From the NCBI GenBank assembly GCA_029243665.1, contig JAQWRO010000043.1:1-22360 (forward strand): a stretch of 22,360 nt of DNA, written 5' to 3'. Positions 8,129 through 15,094 of this stretch are shown here, piece by piece. This stretch comes from Gammaproteobacteria bacterium (GTDB taxonomy: Bacteria > Pseudomonadota > Gammaproteobacteria > Comchoanobacterales > Comchoanobacteraceae). The translations under genes were made by a program, and so were the position numbers. Each line of letters opens with the position of its first letter. Position 1 is the stretch's first letter. The notes beneath the pieces are model-generated. The model did no database searches, had not been told where the DNA came from, and worked only from the letters and a program-made list of their open reading frames with translations.

Positions 8129-8347
8129 ATGTATAAGATTTTAATTATCACCCTGCTGGTGCTTGCCATTGCAAGCTTAGCAAGCGCATTGTTTGTTATG
8201 TTTAATACAAACATCAATCGCAAAGAAATGGCTAGGGCCCTTAGTTTTAGAGTAGGCTTTTCAATGATTCTATTTGGCTTGTTATTTTTGGGCGCCTACA
8301 TGGGCTGGATCGTGCCTCATGGCCTATACCCTGTAACAGCTCAATAA
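8129..8347 (+). CDS. DUF2909 family (twin transmembrane) protein
   Basis: This 72-residue protein consists of two membrane helices (about 3-25 and 43-62) joined by a short polar loop, NTNINRKEMARALSFRVG. The RALSFRVGFSMILFGLL stretch and the closing GWIVPHG are typical of the DUF2909 family, which is usually found inside cytochrome c oxidase gene clusters next to SURF1. Here it is divergently placed from SURF1 with 30 bases between the starts. The function is unknown; a part in oxidase assembly is inferred only from its usual and present neighbours. AAGG about 13 bases before the ATG is a poor ribosome binding site. Confidence 0.75.
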   Translation: MYKILIITLLVLAIASLASALFVMFNTNINRKEMARALSFRVGFSMILFGLLFLGAYMGWIVPHGLYPVTAQ

Positions 8348-8408
8348 ACGTGCATTTCAAAAAATTTTGTGGTAAAACATTATAGAAATCAGGATGCTTT
8401 AAGATCAT

Positions 8409-9548
8409 ATGTATGGCCTAATAACTTTATCATTTTCAGGTTATCTAATTTACACGTTAGTAGTGACTCACATAACTATTATGGCTGTCACAATCTACCT
8501 TCATCGTCACCAATCTCATAGAGCCATAGAGCTAGGCAAGTTCCCAAGTCATTTTTTTCGCTTCTGGCTATGGATCACAACGGGCATGAAAACCAAAGAA
8601 TGGGTAGCTGTCCACAGATGTCATCACGCACGAGTGGATACAGAAGAAGATCCACATAGCCCTGTTACTCAAGGCATCAACACTATTTTATGGAAAGGGG
8701 TAGTACCTTACCGAAAAGCTGCCTGCAATCAAGAAATTTTAACCAAGCATGGTGCTGGCACACCTAATGACTGGGTTGAAAAAAATATTTATTCTAAATT
8801 TGGCCAAATTGGAGTCATCTACTTATTGGCAATAAATATAATATTATTTGGCTTGCCAGGCTTGTGCATCTGGCTTGTTCAAATGACATGGATACCCTTT
8901 TTTGCTGCGGGAGTTATTAATGGCATTGGGCATTACTTTGGCTACAGAAACTATGATACAGGCGACCACTCTACCAATTTCTTCCCATTTGGCATAATTA
9001 TTGGCGGGGAAGAACTCCATAACAATCATCATGCATTTCCTTATGCTGCAAACCTATCACGCAGATGGTTTGAACTTGATGTAGGCTATCTTTACATTAA
9101 GATATTTGAATGTTTTGGACTTGCAAAGATTAAATATACTGCTGAAAGATTAAATACACCTCTTCCAATCTCTAACCGATGGAGTCTTCAGCAACTCAAT
9201 CAACACAAACTACAACTTTTAAGAATTTATGACAACTCTGTCAACAAAGTAATTTTGAAAGGTCAAAAAACACCTAATAGAATTAAAAAACTTATCTTAA
9301 AATCATATCATCGCCTATCACAAAATGAACTCTCCAAACTTACAAGCATATGCAGAGACAACCCACAACTTGAAAAGATTGTTGAGCTCAAAACACATTT
9401 ACATGATATTCTACACAATACACACGTTTCTGAAAAAGTTAGACAATTACTCGACTGGTGCAAAACTTGTCGCGACACAAAAATAAATTGTTTAATTGAA
9501 TTTTCATCTTGGTTAGAATCATTAATTGGAGATAAACAACATGTTTAA
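8409..9548 (+). CDS. Membrane fatty acid delta-9 desaturase (stearoyl-CoA desaturase/DesA type)
   Basis: This di-iron membrane desaturase carries all three histidine boxes: HRHQSH (residues 32-37), HRCHH (69-73) and HNNHH (204-208). A further conserved His175 lies in NGIGHYFGYRN. The sequence around the boxes (FRFWLWITTGMKTKEWVAVH) is like the proteobacterial DesA-type delta-9 desaturases that introduce a double bond into saturated acyl chains. Membrane helices occur around residues 8-30 and 133-170. The catalytic part ends near residue 290; the remaining 90 residues are charged and helical, without a recognised domain, and similar tails occur in relatives. The next gene's ribosome binding site lies inside the last codons, so they are probably co-transcribed. 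Acyl-CoA or phospholipid-bound substrate cannot be decided from sequence. Confidence 0.9.
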   Translation: MYGLITLSFSGYLIYTLVVTHITIMAVTIYLHRHQSHRAIELGKFPSHFFRFWLWITTGMKTKEWVAVHRCHHARVDTEEDPHSPVTQGINTILWKGVVPYRKAACNQEILTKHGAGTPNDWVEKNIYSKFGQIGVIYLLAINIILFGLPGLCIWLVQMTWIPFFAAGVINGIGHYFGYRNYDTGDHSTNFFPFGIIIGGEELHNNHHAFPYAANLSRRWFELDVGYLYIKIFECFGLAKIKYTAERLNTPLPISNRWSLQQLNQHKLQLLRIYDNSVNKVILKGQKTPNRIKKLILKSYHRLSQNELSKLTSICRDNPQLEKIVELKTHLHDILHNTHVSEKVRQLLDWCKTCRDTKINCLIEFSSWLESLIGDKQHV

Positions 9549-10035
9549 AAAACTAATCATCATTACTCTAATATGTGCCTCAGCATTTTCGGCTGAGCAA
9601 AACATAAATAAGGGCAATGAACTAACAAATGCCAAATTAAACCCTCAACTAAAACAGTTCCCCATCATAAGCGATGAGGTCGTTTATTTGCCTAATGCAA
9701 ATCGATATATTTATTCTGTAAAAAAACTTTTAAATCCCAACCTACAATATACAACTAGAGCAAGTAAGCTATTAAACAAAATCGTTCCACTAGCCAAAAA
9801 AGCTCGAATTGTTAATATCTATGGTTTCACTAGTGAAGCACTTAAAGGGCCGATTGGTGTCAAGACTAGCAGCGAACAAGCGCAAAGAATTGCCGACTAC
9901 CTATGGTCACAAGGCATTTCACTAGACAAAATGAACGTTAGAGGCATGGGTTTCCAAGAGCCAAGAATACACGGATCCAATGATGTCGAACAGCATTTTT
10001 TCAATAATAGAATCGAAATTGATTTAATCCAATGA
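9541..10035 (+). CDS. Exported OmpA-like (peptidoglycan-binding) domain protein
   Basis: The 164-residue product has a signal peptide (MFKKLIIITLICASAFSA), a spacer, and a C-terminal OmpA-like domain from about residue 88. The domain shows IVNIYGFTSE, SSEQAQRIADYLWSQGI, NVRGMGFQEPRI and the terminal NNRIEIDLI, the family's 'NRRVEI' motif. Such domains bind peptidoglycan non-covalently and anchor periplasmic or outer-membrane proteins. I chose the ATG at 9541 because GGAG at 9528-9531 lies at proper spacing; an in-frame TTG at 9526 is rejected. There is no convincing lipobox. The gene overlaps the end of the desaturase by 8 bases and runs into the GIN-like gene, with which it probably works at the envelope. 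The particular partner or role is unknown. Confidence 0.75.
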   Translation: MFKKLIIITLICASAFSAEQNINKGNELTNAKLNPQLKQFPIISDEVVYLPNANRYIYSVKKLLNPNLQYTTRASKLLNKIVPLAKKARIVNIYGFTSEALKGPIGVKTSSEQAQRIADYLWSQGISLDKMNVRGMGFQEPRIHGSNDVEQHFFNNRIEIDLIQ

Positions 10036-10043
10036 GGCCCACT

Positions 10044-10733
10044 ATGTCTTTTAGAAAATTCAAAATACTTGCAACCATATTTTGCTTCTCCGCATGCTAT
10101 GCTGGGCACCACAACATAACAGACATCATTTGTAGTGGTAACGCCTCTCTATATATTGATGGCAAAAAGGACATGTTCTCTGAAAAAAATACAATACAAA
10201 CGTCTATCGAAGATGGTGTTATGATCATTACAGCTGGACAAGTTCGAGCCAACCTCCCAAGAAAGCTGCAAAGCATTTCGCTACATGACAACTGCCAGCT
10301 AAGAACTAAACACTGGAATGGTCGCATCAACACCCTAGTCCATAACACAAGCAATGATGCCATTATGGATGGGTTTTTAAGTATTAAGAAAATTTTAAAA
10401 ACTGGCAATGGACGCTTGGTCGTCTATTGGCTCGATGGCACCAATGATCTTGTCGCCACTATCGATTCAGGCAAAGCATACTTAGCAGGACAAGTTAAAC
10501 GGCTAATTCTTCGCACAACAGGCAGCAGCCATTTCAATGGACAACATCTAATTTCCAAACGCATACTATTACGCGCATCAAACCAAAGTACCGCACAAGT
10601 CCATCCTTTAAATGCACTGACTGTATTTAGTTTAGATCAAAGTCACGTTGGCTATGTTAGACCAGTCTCTTATAGCAATCTATCTAGCTCGGACCAAAGT
10701 AGCATTGTGATGGAGCCGTTTAGACAAAACTAA
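10044..10733 (+). CDS. Exported GIN-like (DUF2807-like) envelope protein
   Basis: This 229-residue protein has a signal sequence ending FCFSACYA. FSAC at residues 13-16 could act as a lipobox, or signal peptidase I could cut after CYA. The mature part is a run of short beta strands with many Gly, Asn, Ser and Asp (for example ICSGNASLYIDG, IDSGKAYLAGQV, RTTGSSHFNGQ). This resembles the right-handed beta-helical GIN/DUF2807 family of auto-adhesin-like domains; the match is by pattern and not sure. The ATG at 10044 is preferred because GAGG (10033-10036) sits 7 bases before it; an in-frame ATG at 10032 overlaps the preceding stop and lacks such a site. It follows the OmpA-domain gene in an apparent operon. 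Confidence 0.55.
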   Translation: MSFRKFKILATIFCFSACYAGHHNITDIICSGNASLYIDGKKDMFSEKNTIQTSIEDGVMIITAGQVRANLPRKLQSISLHDNCQLRTKHWNGRINTLVHNTSNDAIMDGFLSIKKILKTGNGRLVVYWLDGTNDLVATIDSGKAYLAGQVKRLILRTTGSSHFNGQHLISKRILLRASNQSTAQVHPLNALTVFSLDQSHVGYVRPVSYSNLSSSDQSSIVMEPFRQN

Positions 10734-10751
10734 ACCCATAGCAATCGACAT

Positions 10752-11651
10752 ATGTCAGAATTAAAAGAAAAATGGCAGCAAAAAAGTGAGGATTTTGGCT
10801 TTAAAGTCAAAATTCCTAGCGATTTGTTATCAACATTTGATGAGCATAATCCAAATGACCCGCTTACCAAACAATTCATACCAAGCATAGACGAAAGCAA
10901 AGGCAATGGATTAATAGACCCATTGCAAGAACATGACATCATTCATGGTGGGATCATACAAAAATATAAACATCGAGTATTGATCACCACAACTGGCGCC
11001 TGTGCGATTCATTGTAGATATTGCTTTAGGCGACATTTTCCCTATGAAGGGAATAGCATTCTAAAACATTTGGATCAGCTGATTCAATACCTGTCAGATC
11101 ACCCAGACATCAATGAAGTTATCCTAAGTGGTGGCGATCCGTTGATGCTAAAGAATCATCACTTAGAAAAGATATTTGATGCACTTCAATCATTACAGAC
11201 CATTAACATCGTTAGGTTTCACACAAGAATTCCAACAGTACTACCCAAAAGAATTGATTACGCGTTCACACAGTTAATCAAAGAATATAATCAATGGCAT
11301 TGGGTCATTGTTACACATGTTAACCACGCCAATGAATTAAATGATCAGAATAAACTAGCCATAGATACTTTGAAATCATTAGGCATCACTATGCTTAATC
11401 AGTCTGTTTTACTTAAAGACATTAATGACACAGTAGACACGTTGCAAACACTTTCGCTAAAGCTATTTAATCATGGCATACTACCTTATTATCTTCATCA
11501 ATTTGATCCTGTCAAAGGTGCCATGCATTTTGAAGTCCCCATGTCTAAAGGAAGACACCTTATTAAAGAACTACAAACCGTACTACCGGGCTATCTAGTG
11601 CCTAAATATGTCCAAGAGCAACCTGGTCAACCCAATAAGACCATATTATGA
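10752..11651 (+). CDS. epmB: EF-P beta-lysylation protein EpmB (lysine 2,3-aminomutase-like)
   Basis: EpmB is a radical SAM, PLP-dependent enzyme that turns (S)-alpha-lysine into (R)-beta-lysine, which EpmA then ligates to EF-P. The 299 residues carry CAIHCRYCFRRHFPY (cluster cysteines 84, 88, 91), LSGGDPLM (125-132), THVNHANE (188-195), MLNQSVLLK and YYLHQFDPVKGAMHF. QPNKT near the end (Lys296) fits the PLP-lysine position of 'PSKT' in EpmB. It lacks roughly the first 35-40 residues of the E. coli protein; an in-frame TAA at 10731-10733 (the stop of the preceding gene) prevents a longer start. No clear Shine-Dalgarno site is seen. prmC starts within its stop (ATGA). Its partners efp and epmA lie about 7 kb away on the other strand. 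Confidence 0.93.
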   Translation: MSELKEKWQQKSEDFGFKVKIPSDLLSTFDEHNPNDPLTKQFIPSIDESKGNGLIDPLQEHDIIHGGIIQKYKHRVLITTTGACAIHCRYCFRRHFPYEGNSILKHLDQLIQYLSDHPDINEVILSGGDPLMLKNHHLEKIFDALQSLQTINIVRFHTRIPTVLPKRIDYAFTQLIKEYNQWHWVIVTHVNHANELNDQNKLAIDTLKSLGITMLNQSVLLKDINDTVDTLQTLSLKLFNHGILPYYLHQFDPVKGAMHFEVPMSKGRHLIKELQTVLPGYLVPKYVQEQPGQPNKTIL

Positions 11652-12400
11652 ATAAGCTCATTCAAAAGCTATTAGACAGCGGAATTAAAAATGCAGCACA
11701 AGAACATCAGTGGCTAAAAGACAGCGCTGAATCCGAACAACAATTAAGCACATGGGTTGACGATCGCAGCAAAGGCAAACCTTTAGCTTACATTCTTGGC
11801 CATGTTGATTTTTTTGGGCTCAATTTAACGGTAAACGAACATGTTTTGATTCCGAGATTTGAAACGGAAACATTCGTTGAGTTATTTTTACAACACACAC
11901 CGAAGCATAAGCCCTATCACATTCTTGACTTAGGCTGCGGGTCTGGAGCTATTGCCCTAGCGATAAAAAAACATTTACCTAAATGCAATGTCATCGGTCT
12001 TGATTTAAGTTTAGATGCCTTAAACGTTGCTTTAAGCAACCAAAGAAATTATCCAGACATGCATGTTCACTGGGTTCAAGGAGACTGGTTAAATGCCATC
12101 AACTTAGACAAAATAGACATCATTATCTCAAACCCTCCCTATGTTGAGTCAGATTGGCAAGACTCATCTATTTTTTTTGAACCTAATACAGCATTGTATA
12201 GTGGTAAAGATGGCCTTGATGACATTAAAAAAATCATTCACCAAGCCTCCCAACATCCCCATTTAGAGCTTTGGTTTGAACATGGTCATGAACATGACTT
12301 ATCAAAGATCATAAGTTCCTCGTGGAACATTCAAAAATTTTTTGACCACAGTGGCACGCAGAGGTTCACTCATTTAACCAGCAAAAACAAGCATGTTTAG
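11648..12400 (+). CDS. prmC: Peptide chain release factor N5-glutamine methyltransferase PrmC (HemK)
   Basis: PrmC methylates the glutamine of the GGQ motif in release factors RF1 and RF2, using S-adenosylmethionine. The product shows KPLAYILGHVDFFGL (44-58), VLIPRFETE (66-74), the SAM loop ILDLGCGSGAIAL (92-104), LDLS (118-121) and the catalytic NPPYVE (162-167). At 250 residues it is a little shorter than the E. coli protein, mainly in the N-terminal helical substrate-binding domain. It overlaps epmB by 4 bases (ATGA) and the DarT-like gene by 8 bases. Two enzymes that modify translation factors (EF-P through EpmB, RF1/RF2 through PrmC) are thus translated together. Confidence 0.93.
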   Translation: MNKLIQKLLDSGIKNAAQEHQWLKDSAESEQQLSTWVDDRSKGKPLAYILGHVDFFGLNLTVNEHVLIPRFETETFVELFLQHTPKHKPYHILDLGCGSGAIALAIKKHLPKCNVIGLDLSLDALNVALSNQRNYPDMHVHWVQGDWLNAINLDKIDIIISNPPYVESDWQDSSIFFEPNTALYSGKDGLDDIKKIIHQASQHPHLELWFEHGHEHDLSKIISSSWNIQKFFDHSGTQRFTHLTSKNKHV

Positions 12401-13172
12401 CCCCTCAAAAAAGATCACCACAAAAGACATTCAGGAACTTTACTACATTACAGATATAGATAATGTACCAAGCATATTAGATAAAGGGATCTTATCTCAC
12501 AATGACGCCCAAGACATACCACATACAGATATTTCAAACAAAACCATTCAGTCATTAAGAAAAGATAAAACCATTCAACTGGATGACCAGCATAAAACAA
12601 CCTTGCCTCTCTGGTCTTTTGTATGCTTATTTGCCCAGCCACATAATGCAATGATGTATGTATCAAGAGGTAAACATATTTGCGTATTACGCATAGATAA
12701 GGCCATCCTAGAACGCGATGATATTTATATTTCTGATCGCAATGCAAGCTGTCACAACGCCTCATTTTTGAAAGCAGAGAATTGGGCATTAACAAATAAA
12801 ACAGCAAGATGTCTGTATTCAAGGCATTCACTGCCATATAGTACAAACGCCATGGATCCCAACGATTATAAATCAATAAGACAGTTAGAAATACTTTGCC
12901 CGAAGAAAGTTGCAAAAGAATTTATCCTGGGGTTTTTCGCGAAACAAAAAGAAGACATGGAAGTATTATTAGACATTGTAAAAGATAAATTGCTGTCTTT
13001 ATCAGTTACTATGAATGCAAATATATTTTTCTTAGGAAAATCTTTACGATTAAATACCTTTACGCCAATCACTAAACATACCATTAGTGTCAAAGATTCT
13101 GAGAATGTCCACGCTAAGGATGATCATGATGAAAACACGATTATCCTTGGATTTAGTAGTTTTTCTATTTAA
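12393..13172 (+). CDS. DarT-like (DUF4433) ADP-ribosyltransferase domain protein, no adjacent DarG
   Basis: The first about 185 of 259 residues follow the DarT/DUF4433 pattern: LYYITDIDNVPSILDKGILS (16-35), SLRKDKTI (54-61), LWSFVCLFAQPHNAMMYV (73-90), an ISDRNAS segment (113-119) and RQLEILCPKKV (163-173). DarT enzymes use NAD+ to ADP-ribosylate a base in single-stranded DNA. By pattern, Arg56 and Glu166 may be the catalytic pair. The usual antitoxin DarG (a macrodomain protein) is not encoded in the following 9 kb or before it in this window. The last about 70 residues have no recognised fold. The ATG lies inside the end of prmC (8-base overlap), with no good ribosome binding site but no later usable Met. 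The assignment is from remembered family patterns; target and activity are unknown. It could be a toxin, a phage-defence protein or a secreted effector. Confidence 0.6.
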   Translation: MFSPSKKITTKDIQELYYITDIDNVPSILDKGILSHNDAQDIPHTDISNKTIQSLRKDKTIQLDDQHKTTLPLWSFVCLFAQPHNAMMYVSRGKHICVLRIDKAILERDDIYISDRNASCHNASFLKAENWALTNKTARCLYSRHSLPYSTNAMDPNDYKSIRQLEILCPKKVAKEFILGFFAKQKEDMEVLLDIVKDKLLSLSVTMNANIFFLGKSLRLNTFTPITKHTISVKDSENVHAKDDHDENTIILGFSSFSI

Positions 13173-13217
13173 TATTTCTTGGTTTTAAAAAATATGAAAA
13201 AACAATTGCTTATGCAC

Positions 13218-13240
13218 TATAATTAATTTAGAAATAGGAG
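13218..13240 (+). promoter_or_regulatory. -10 box and ribosome binding site of the first small secreted-peptide gene
   Basis: A perfect TATAAT (13218-13223) lies 24 bases before the ATG at 13248, and a strong AGGAG (13236-13240) sits 7 bases before it. No good -35 is seen at the right distance. The second peptide gene repeats the AGGAG but has no comparable -10, so the two are probably transcribed together from here. Confidence 0.45.
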
Positions 13241-13306
13241 AATAATAATGAAAAATTTATATCTAATCACTTTGTTGAGTCTCTTTATGGTCAATGCTTC
13301 ATATGC
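13232..13306 (+). repeat. Direct repeat copy 1: ribosome binding site plus signal-peptide segment
   Basis: This 75-base unit starts at AAATAGGAG and ends within codon 20 of the first peptide gene. It matches 13436-13510 at 71 of 75 positions by my hand count. Three of the four differences are silent and one gives Lys2 versus Arg2. Confidence 0.9.
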
Positions 13307-13403
13307 TCAAGACTGTGGGGGTGGCGAAGATACAAATGAAGCATGTGAGGGTGAAGGTTCAAGTCAATCAAGTACCAGTTACCTTGATCCCTCTACTTGG
13401 TAA
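13248..13403 (+). CDS. Small secreted acidic peptide, copy 1 (51 residues)
   Basis: This short gene was found by reading the gap after the DarT-like gene. It has a strong ribosome binding site and a Sec signal peptide, MKNLYLITLLSLFMVNASYA, with cleavage expected after Ala20. The mature part is about 31 residues. It starts QDCGGGEDTNEAC, is rich in Gly, Ser, Asp and Glu with no Lys or Arg, and ends in Trp. Two cysteines (23 and 33) could form one disulfide after export. I do not recognise the family. The identical signal peptide and leader of the next gene, with a different mature part, support that this is a real expressed unit. Function is unknown; a secreted or periplasmic peptide is all that can be said. 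Confidence 0.65.
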   Translation: MKNLYLITLLSLFMVNASYAQDCGGGEDTNEACEGEGSSQSSTSYLDPSTW

Positions 13404-13435
13404 ATACCAATGCTGATGAAATAGCCGATCTATTT

Positions 13436-13510
13436 AAATAGGAGAATAATAATGAGAAATTTATATCTAATCACTTTATTGAGCCTCTTTATGGTCAATG
13501 CCTCATATGC
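13436..13510 (+). repeat. Direct repeat copy 2: ribosome binding site plus signal-peptide segment
   Basis: This is the second copy of the 75-base unit at 13232-13306, 204 bases downstream. Similarity stops abruptly at the predicted signal peptidase site; the sequences on either side are not similar. Confidence 0.9.
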
Positions 13511-13562
13511 AGTTGTCTCTACCAGTGGTGATTGCATACACCCGAACTTGGAAGGCTGTTAA
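13452..13562 (+). CDS. Small secreted peptide, copy 2 (36 residues)
   Basis: This is the second member of the tandem pair. Its signal peptide differs from copy 1 only at residue 2 (Arg for Lys), and the AGGAG site has the same spacing. The mature part is about 16 residues, VVSTSGDCIHPNLEGC, and ends in Cys. It keeps a 'DC...C' arrangement (cysteines 28 and 36) like copy 1 but is otherwise unrelated to it. No start other than the ATG at 13452 is likely. It has no recognised family and no obvious promoter of its own. It might also be a truncated copy whose original 3' end was lost, since the mature part is very short. Confidence 0.55.
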   Translation: MRNLYLITLLSLFMVNASYAVVSTSGDCIHPNLEGC

Positions 13563-13635
13563 ATAGTAGGTAAAAGTTTGTAGTTTAGGTTGCATTAAAT
13601 GATGAGCTTGATCCCAAGTCATGGTATTAGCCGAG

Positions 13636-13675
13636 CCAATGCTTAGTCAACAATCGATTGAGCATTGGTTTCTTT
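13636..13675 (+). terminator. Probable intrinsic terminator after the peptide genes (inside the 3' end of the convergent MFS gene)
   Basis: CCAATGCT (13636-13643) pairs perfectly with AGCATTGG (13661-13668), and the plus strand continues with TTTCTTT. The hairpin spans the stop codon of the minus-strand MFS gene, so it may serve the convergent pair, but the T-run favours plus-strand termination. Confidence 0.4.
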
Positions 13676-14947
13676 AGCAAAATACCCAAACACTAAACTT
13701 AACACAAAACCAACAGGTAACAACCAAAATGCAAATTGGTAATCGCTGGCAGTGTAGTGAACCAGTTCTGAGGCATGTAATTTGCCTACCGCGTGGTAAT
13801 TCATCAACATACCAAAAATATCCTGGCAAATCGCACCACTACCCATGATCATGAAACTTGCCAATGCCTCACACACACCTGTATGCTCAGGGGCATTACT
13901 TTCTGCAATCACTGGGTAAGTTAATACTTGTGTACTTGTTGTAAAACCTAATAAAAAGAACAAACCACTTAACACGGTAAAACTTAATGAATCTGATAAA
14001 ATCACAATCATAATTAATAATAAAGAAACCCAAGCACCTACCAACATTGGCATACGTCTTTTTTTGAGTGAATCAGAAAATGCACCCACCAAAGGTGAAC
14101 CAATCATTGTGCCAAAAAATATAAAAGATGTGATGCGTGTCGCATGAAGATGCGCTATCCCATGGACAGATTCTAAATAACCCGCACCCCAAATAGCACC
14201 AATCACAAGAATAATTAAGTTCATTGCACTTGTGTAGCCCCCACAAAACCAGTTTTGGGTATTTCTTACAGCAACACAGGCGCTCTCCTTTAAGCCTGCT
14301 ATAGTTGTTTTACCTGCAGGGTTTACAACTTTCTCTTCAGCTGAATCAGCGAGCATAACAAACATCACAATCCAAAAAAGAAATCCTAATACGGCATAAG
14401 CCCTAACAGCAACATGCCATCCATATTGTGCAATCATGACAGCCATTGGCTCTTGTGCCAATGCACCACCCAACATACCCATGGTCACAATCAAACCAGA
14501 GGCAATCGCCATTTTACTCGCTGGAAACCACCTTGATGCCATTACAATACAACCTAAGAAGCAAAAAGCACCTGCTGTTCCTGCGACAAAACGTGAAGCT
14601 GCGGCTAACCAATACGTTTCTGCATAAGAAAAAACACCCGTAAACAACACACTGACTAGCATCCCTAGCAAGATGATGCGACGCGCAGAAAACCTATCCA
14701 AAATAAGCCCTGCAACCGGTAACAATAAGACATTGGCATAAATACTCATAGCAGATAAATTACCAAGCTGTAACGCGTCAATATGAAAACTATCTAACAT
14801 CGCTGGTCCAAGCGCATTAAACATGTTTACCTGTGCAAACTGATACATGAAAAACAATGCCGCGACCAGTGTCACCACCCATGGCCTAAGAGCAGCATAA
14901 CCTTTTAGTTCAGAAAATTGTTTTTCATTTACGACATGAGTAGACAT
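13643..14947 (-). CDS. MFS transporter
   Basis: This 434-residue protein of the major facilitator superfamily has about 12 membrane helices. The loop between helices 2 and 3 contains GLILDRFSARR, the MFS motif A (G-x4-D-R-x2-R-R), and the middle loop carries a charged stretch (DSAEEKVVNPAGK). MFS proteins of this general look are numerous in Legionella- and Coxiella-like bacteria, where some import amino acids or other host nutrients; the substrate here cannot be predicted. A good ribosome binding site (AAAGGAAAA) precedes the ATG. The gene stands alone on the minus strand between the peptide genes and rdgB. The 147-base gap to rdgB must hold two divergent promoters, but I see no convincing pair of hexamers there. 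Confidence 0.88.
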   Translation of the reverse strand: MSTHVVNEKQFSELKGYAALRPWVVTLVAALFFMYQFAQVNMFNALGPAMLDSFHIDALQLGNLSAMSIYANVLLLPVAGLILDRFSARRIILLGMLVSVLFTGVFSYAETYWLAAASRFVAGTAGAFCFLGCIVMASRWFPASKMAIASGLIVTMGMLGGALAQEPMAVMIAQYGWHVAVRAYAVLGFLFWIVMFVMLADSAEEKVVNPAGKTTIAGLKESACVAVRNTQNWFCGGYTSAMNLIILVIGAIWGAGYLESVHGIAHLHATRITSFIFFGTMIGSPLVGAFSDSLKKRRMPMLVGAWVSLLLIMIVILSDSLSFTVLSGLFFLLGFTTSTQVLTYPVIAESNAPEHTGVCEALASFMIMGSGAICQDIFGMLMNYHAVGKLHASELVHYTASDYQFAFWLLPVGFVLSLVFGYFAKETNAQSIVD

Positions 14948-15094
14948 AGATAGTTTTCCTTTGGTTAAAAAATAAACGTGCTAAATTTAGAGAAATTTTA
15001 TTAATGTTTAAAAAATGATTTAGCATAACTTGAACTTCTTTTACATTATGTTAATCTCAGAATACGATGTCCAGAAATATTTTATTTAATTAGT

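Noticed and set aside
12448..12915. A 155-codon open frame on the minus strand, opposite the DarT-like gene
   Set aside because: The translation is rich in Leu, Tyr and Cys without any family pattern, has no ribosome binding site, and lies antisense to a frame with clear domain motifs.
13232..13510. A CRISPR array or insertion-sequence ends
   Set aside because: There are only two repeat copies, they are coding, in direct orientation, and no transposase, inverted ends or target duplication are seen.
13248..13562. Class II bacteriocins with double-glycine leaders
   Set aside because: The leaders are Sec-type signal peptides ending Ala-Ser-Tyr-Ala; the Gly run in copy 1 lies after the cleavage site, and no peptidase-containing ABC exporter is nearby.
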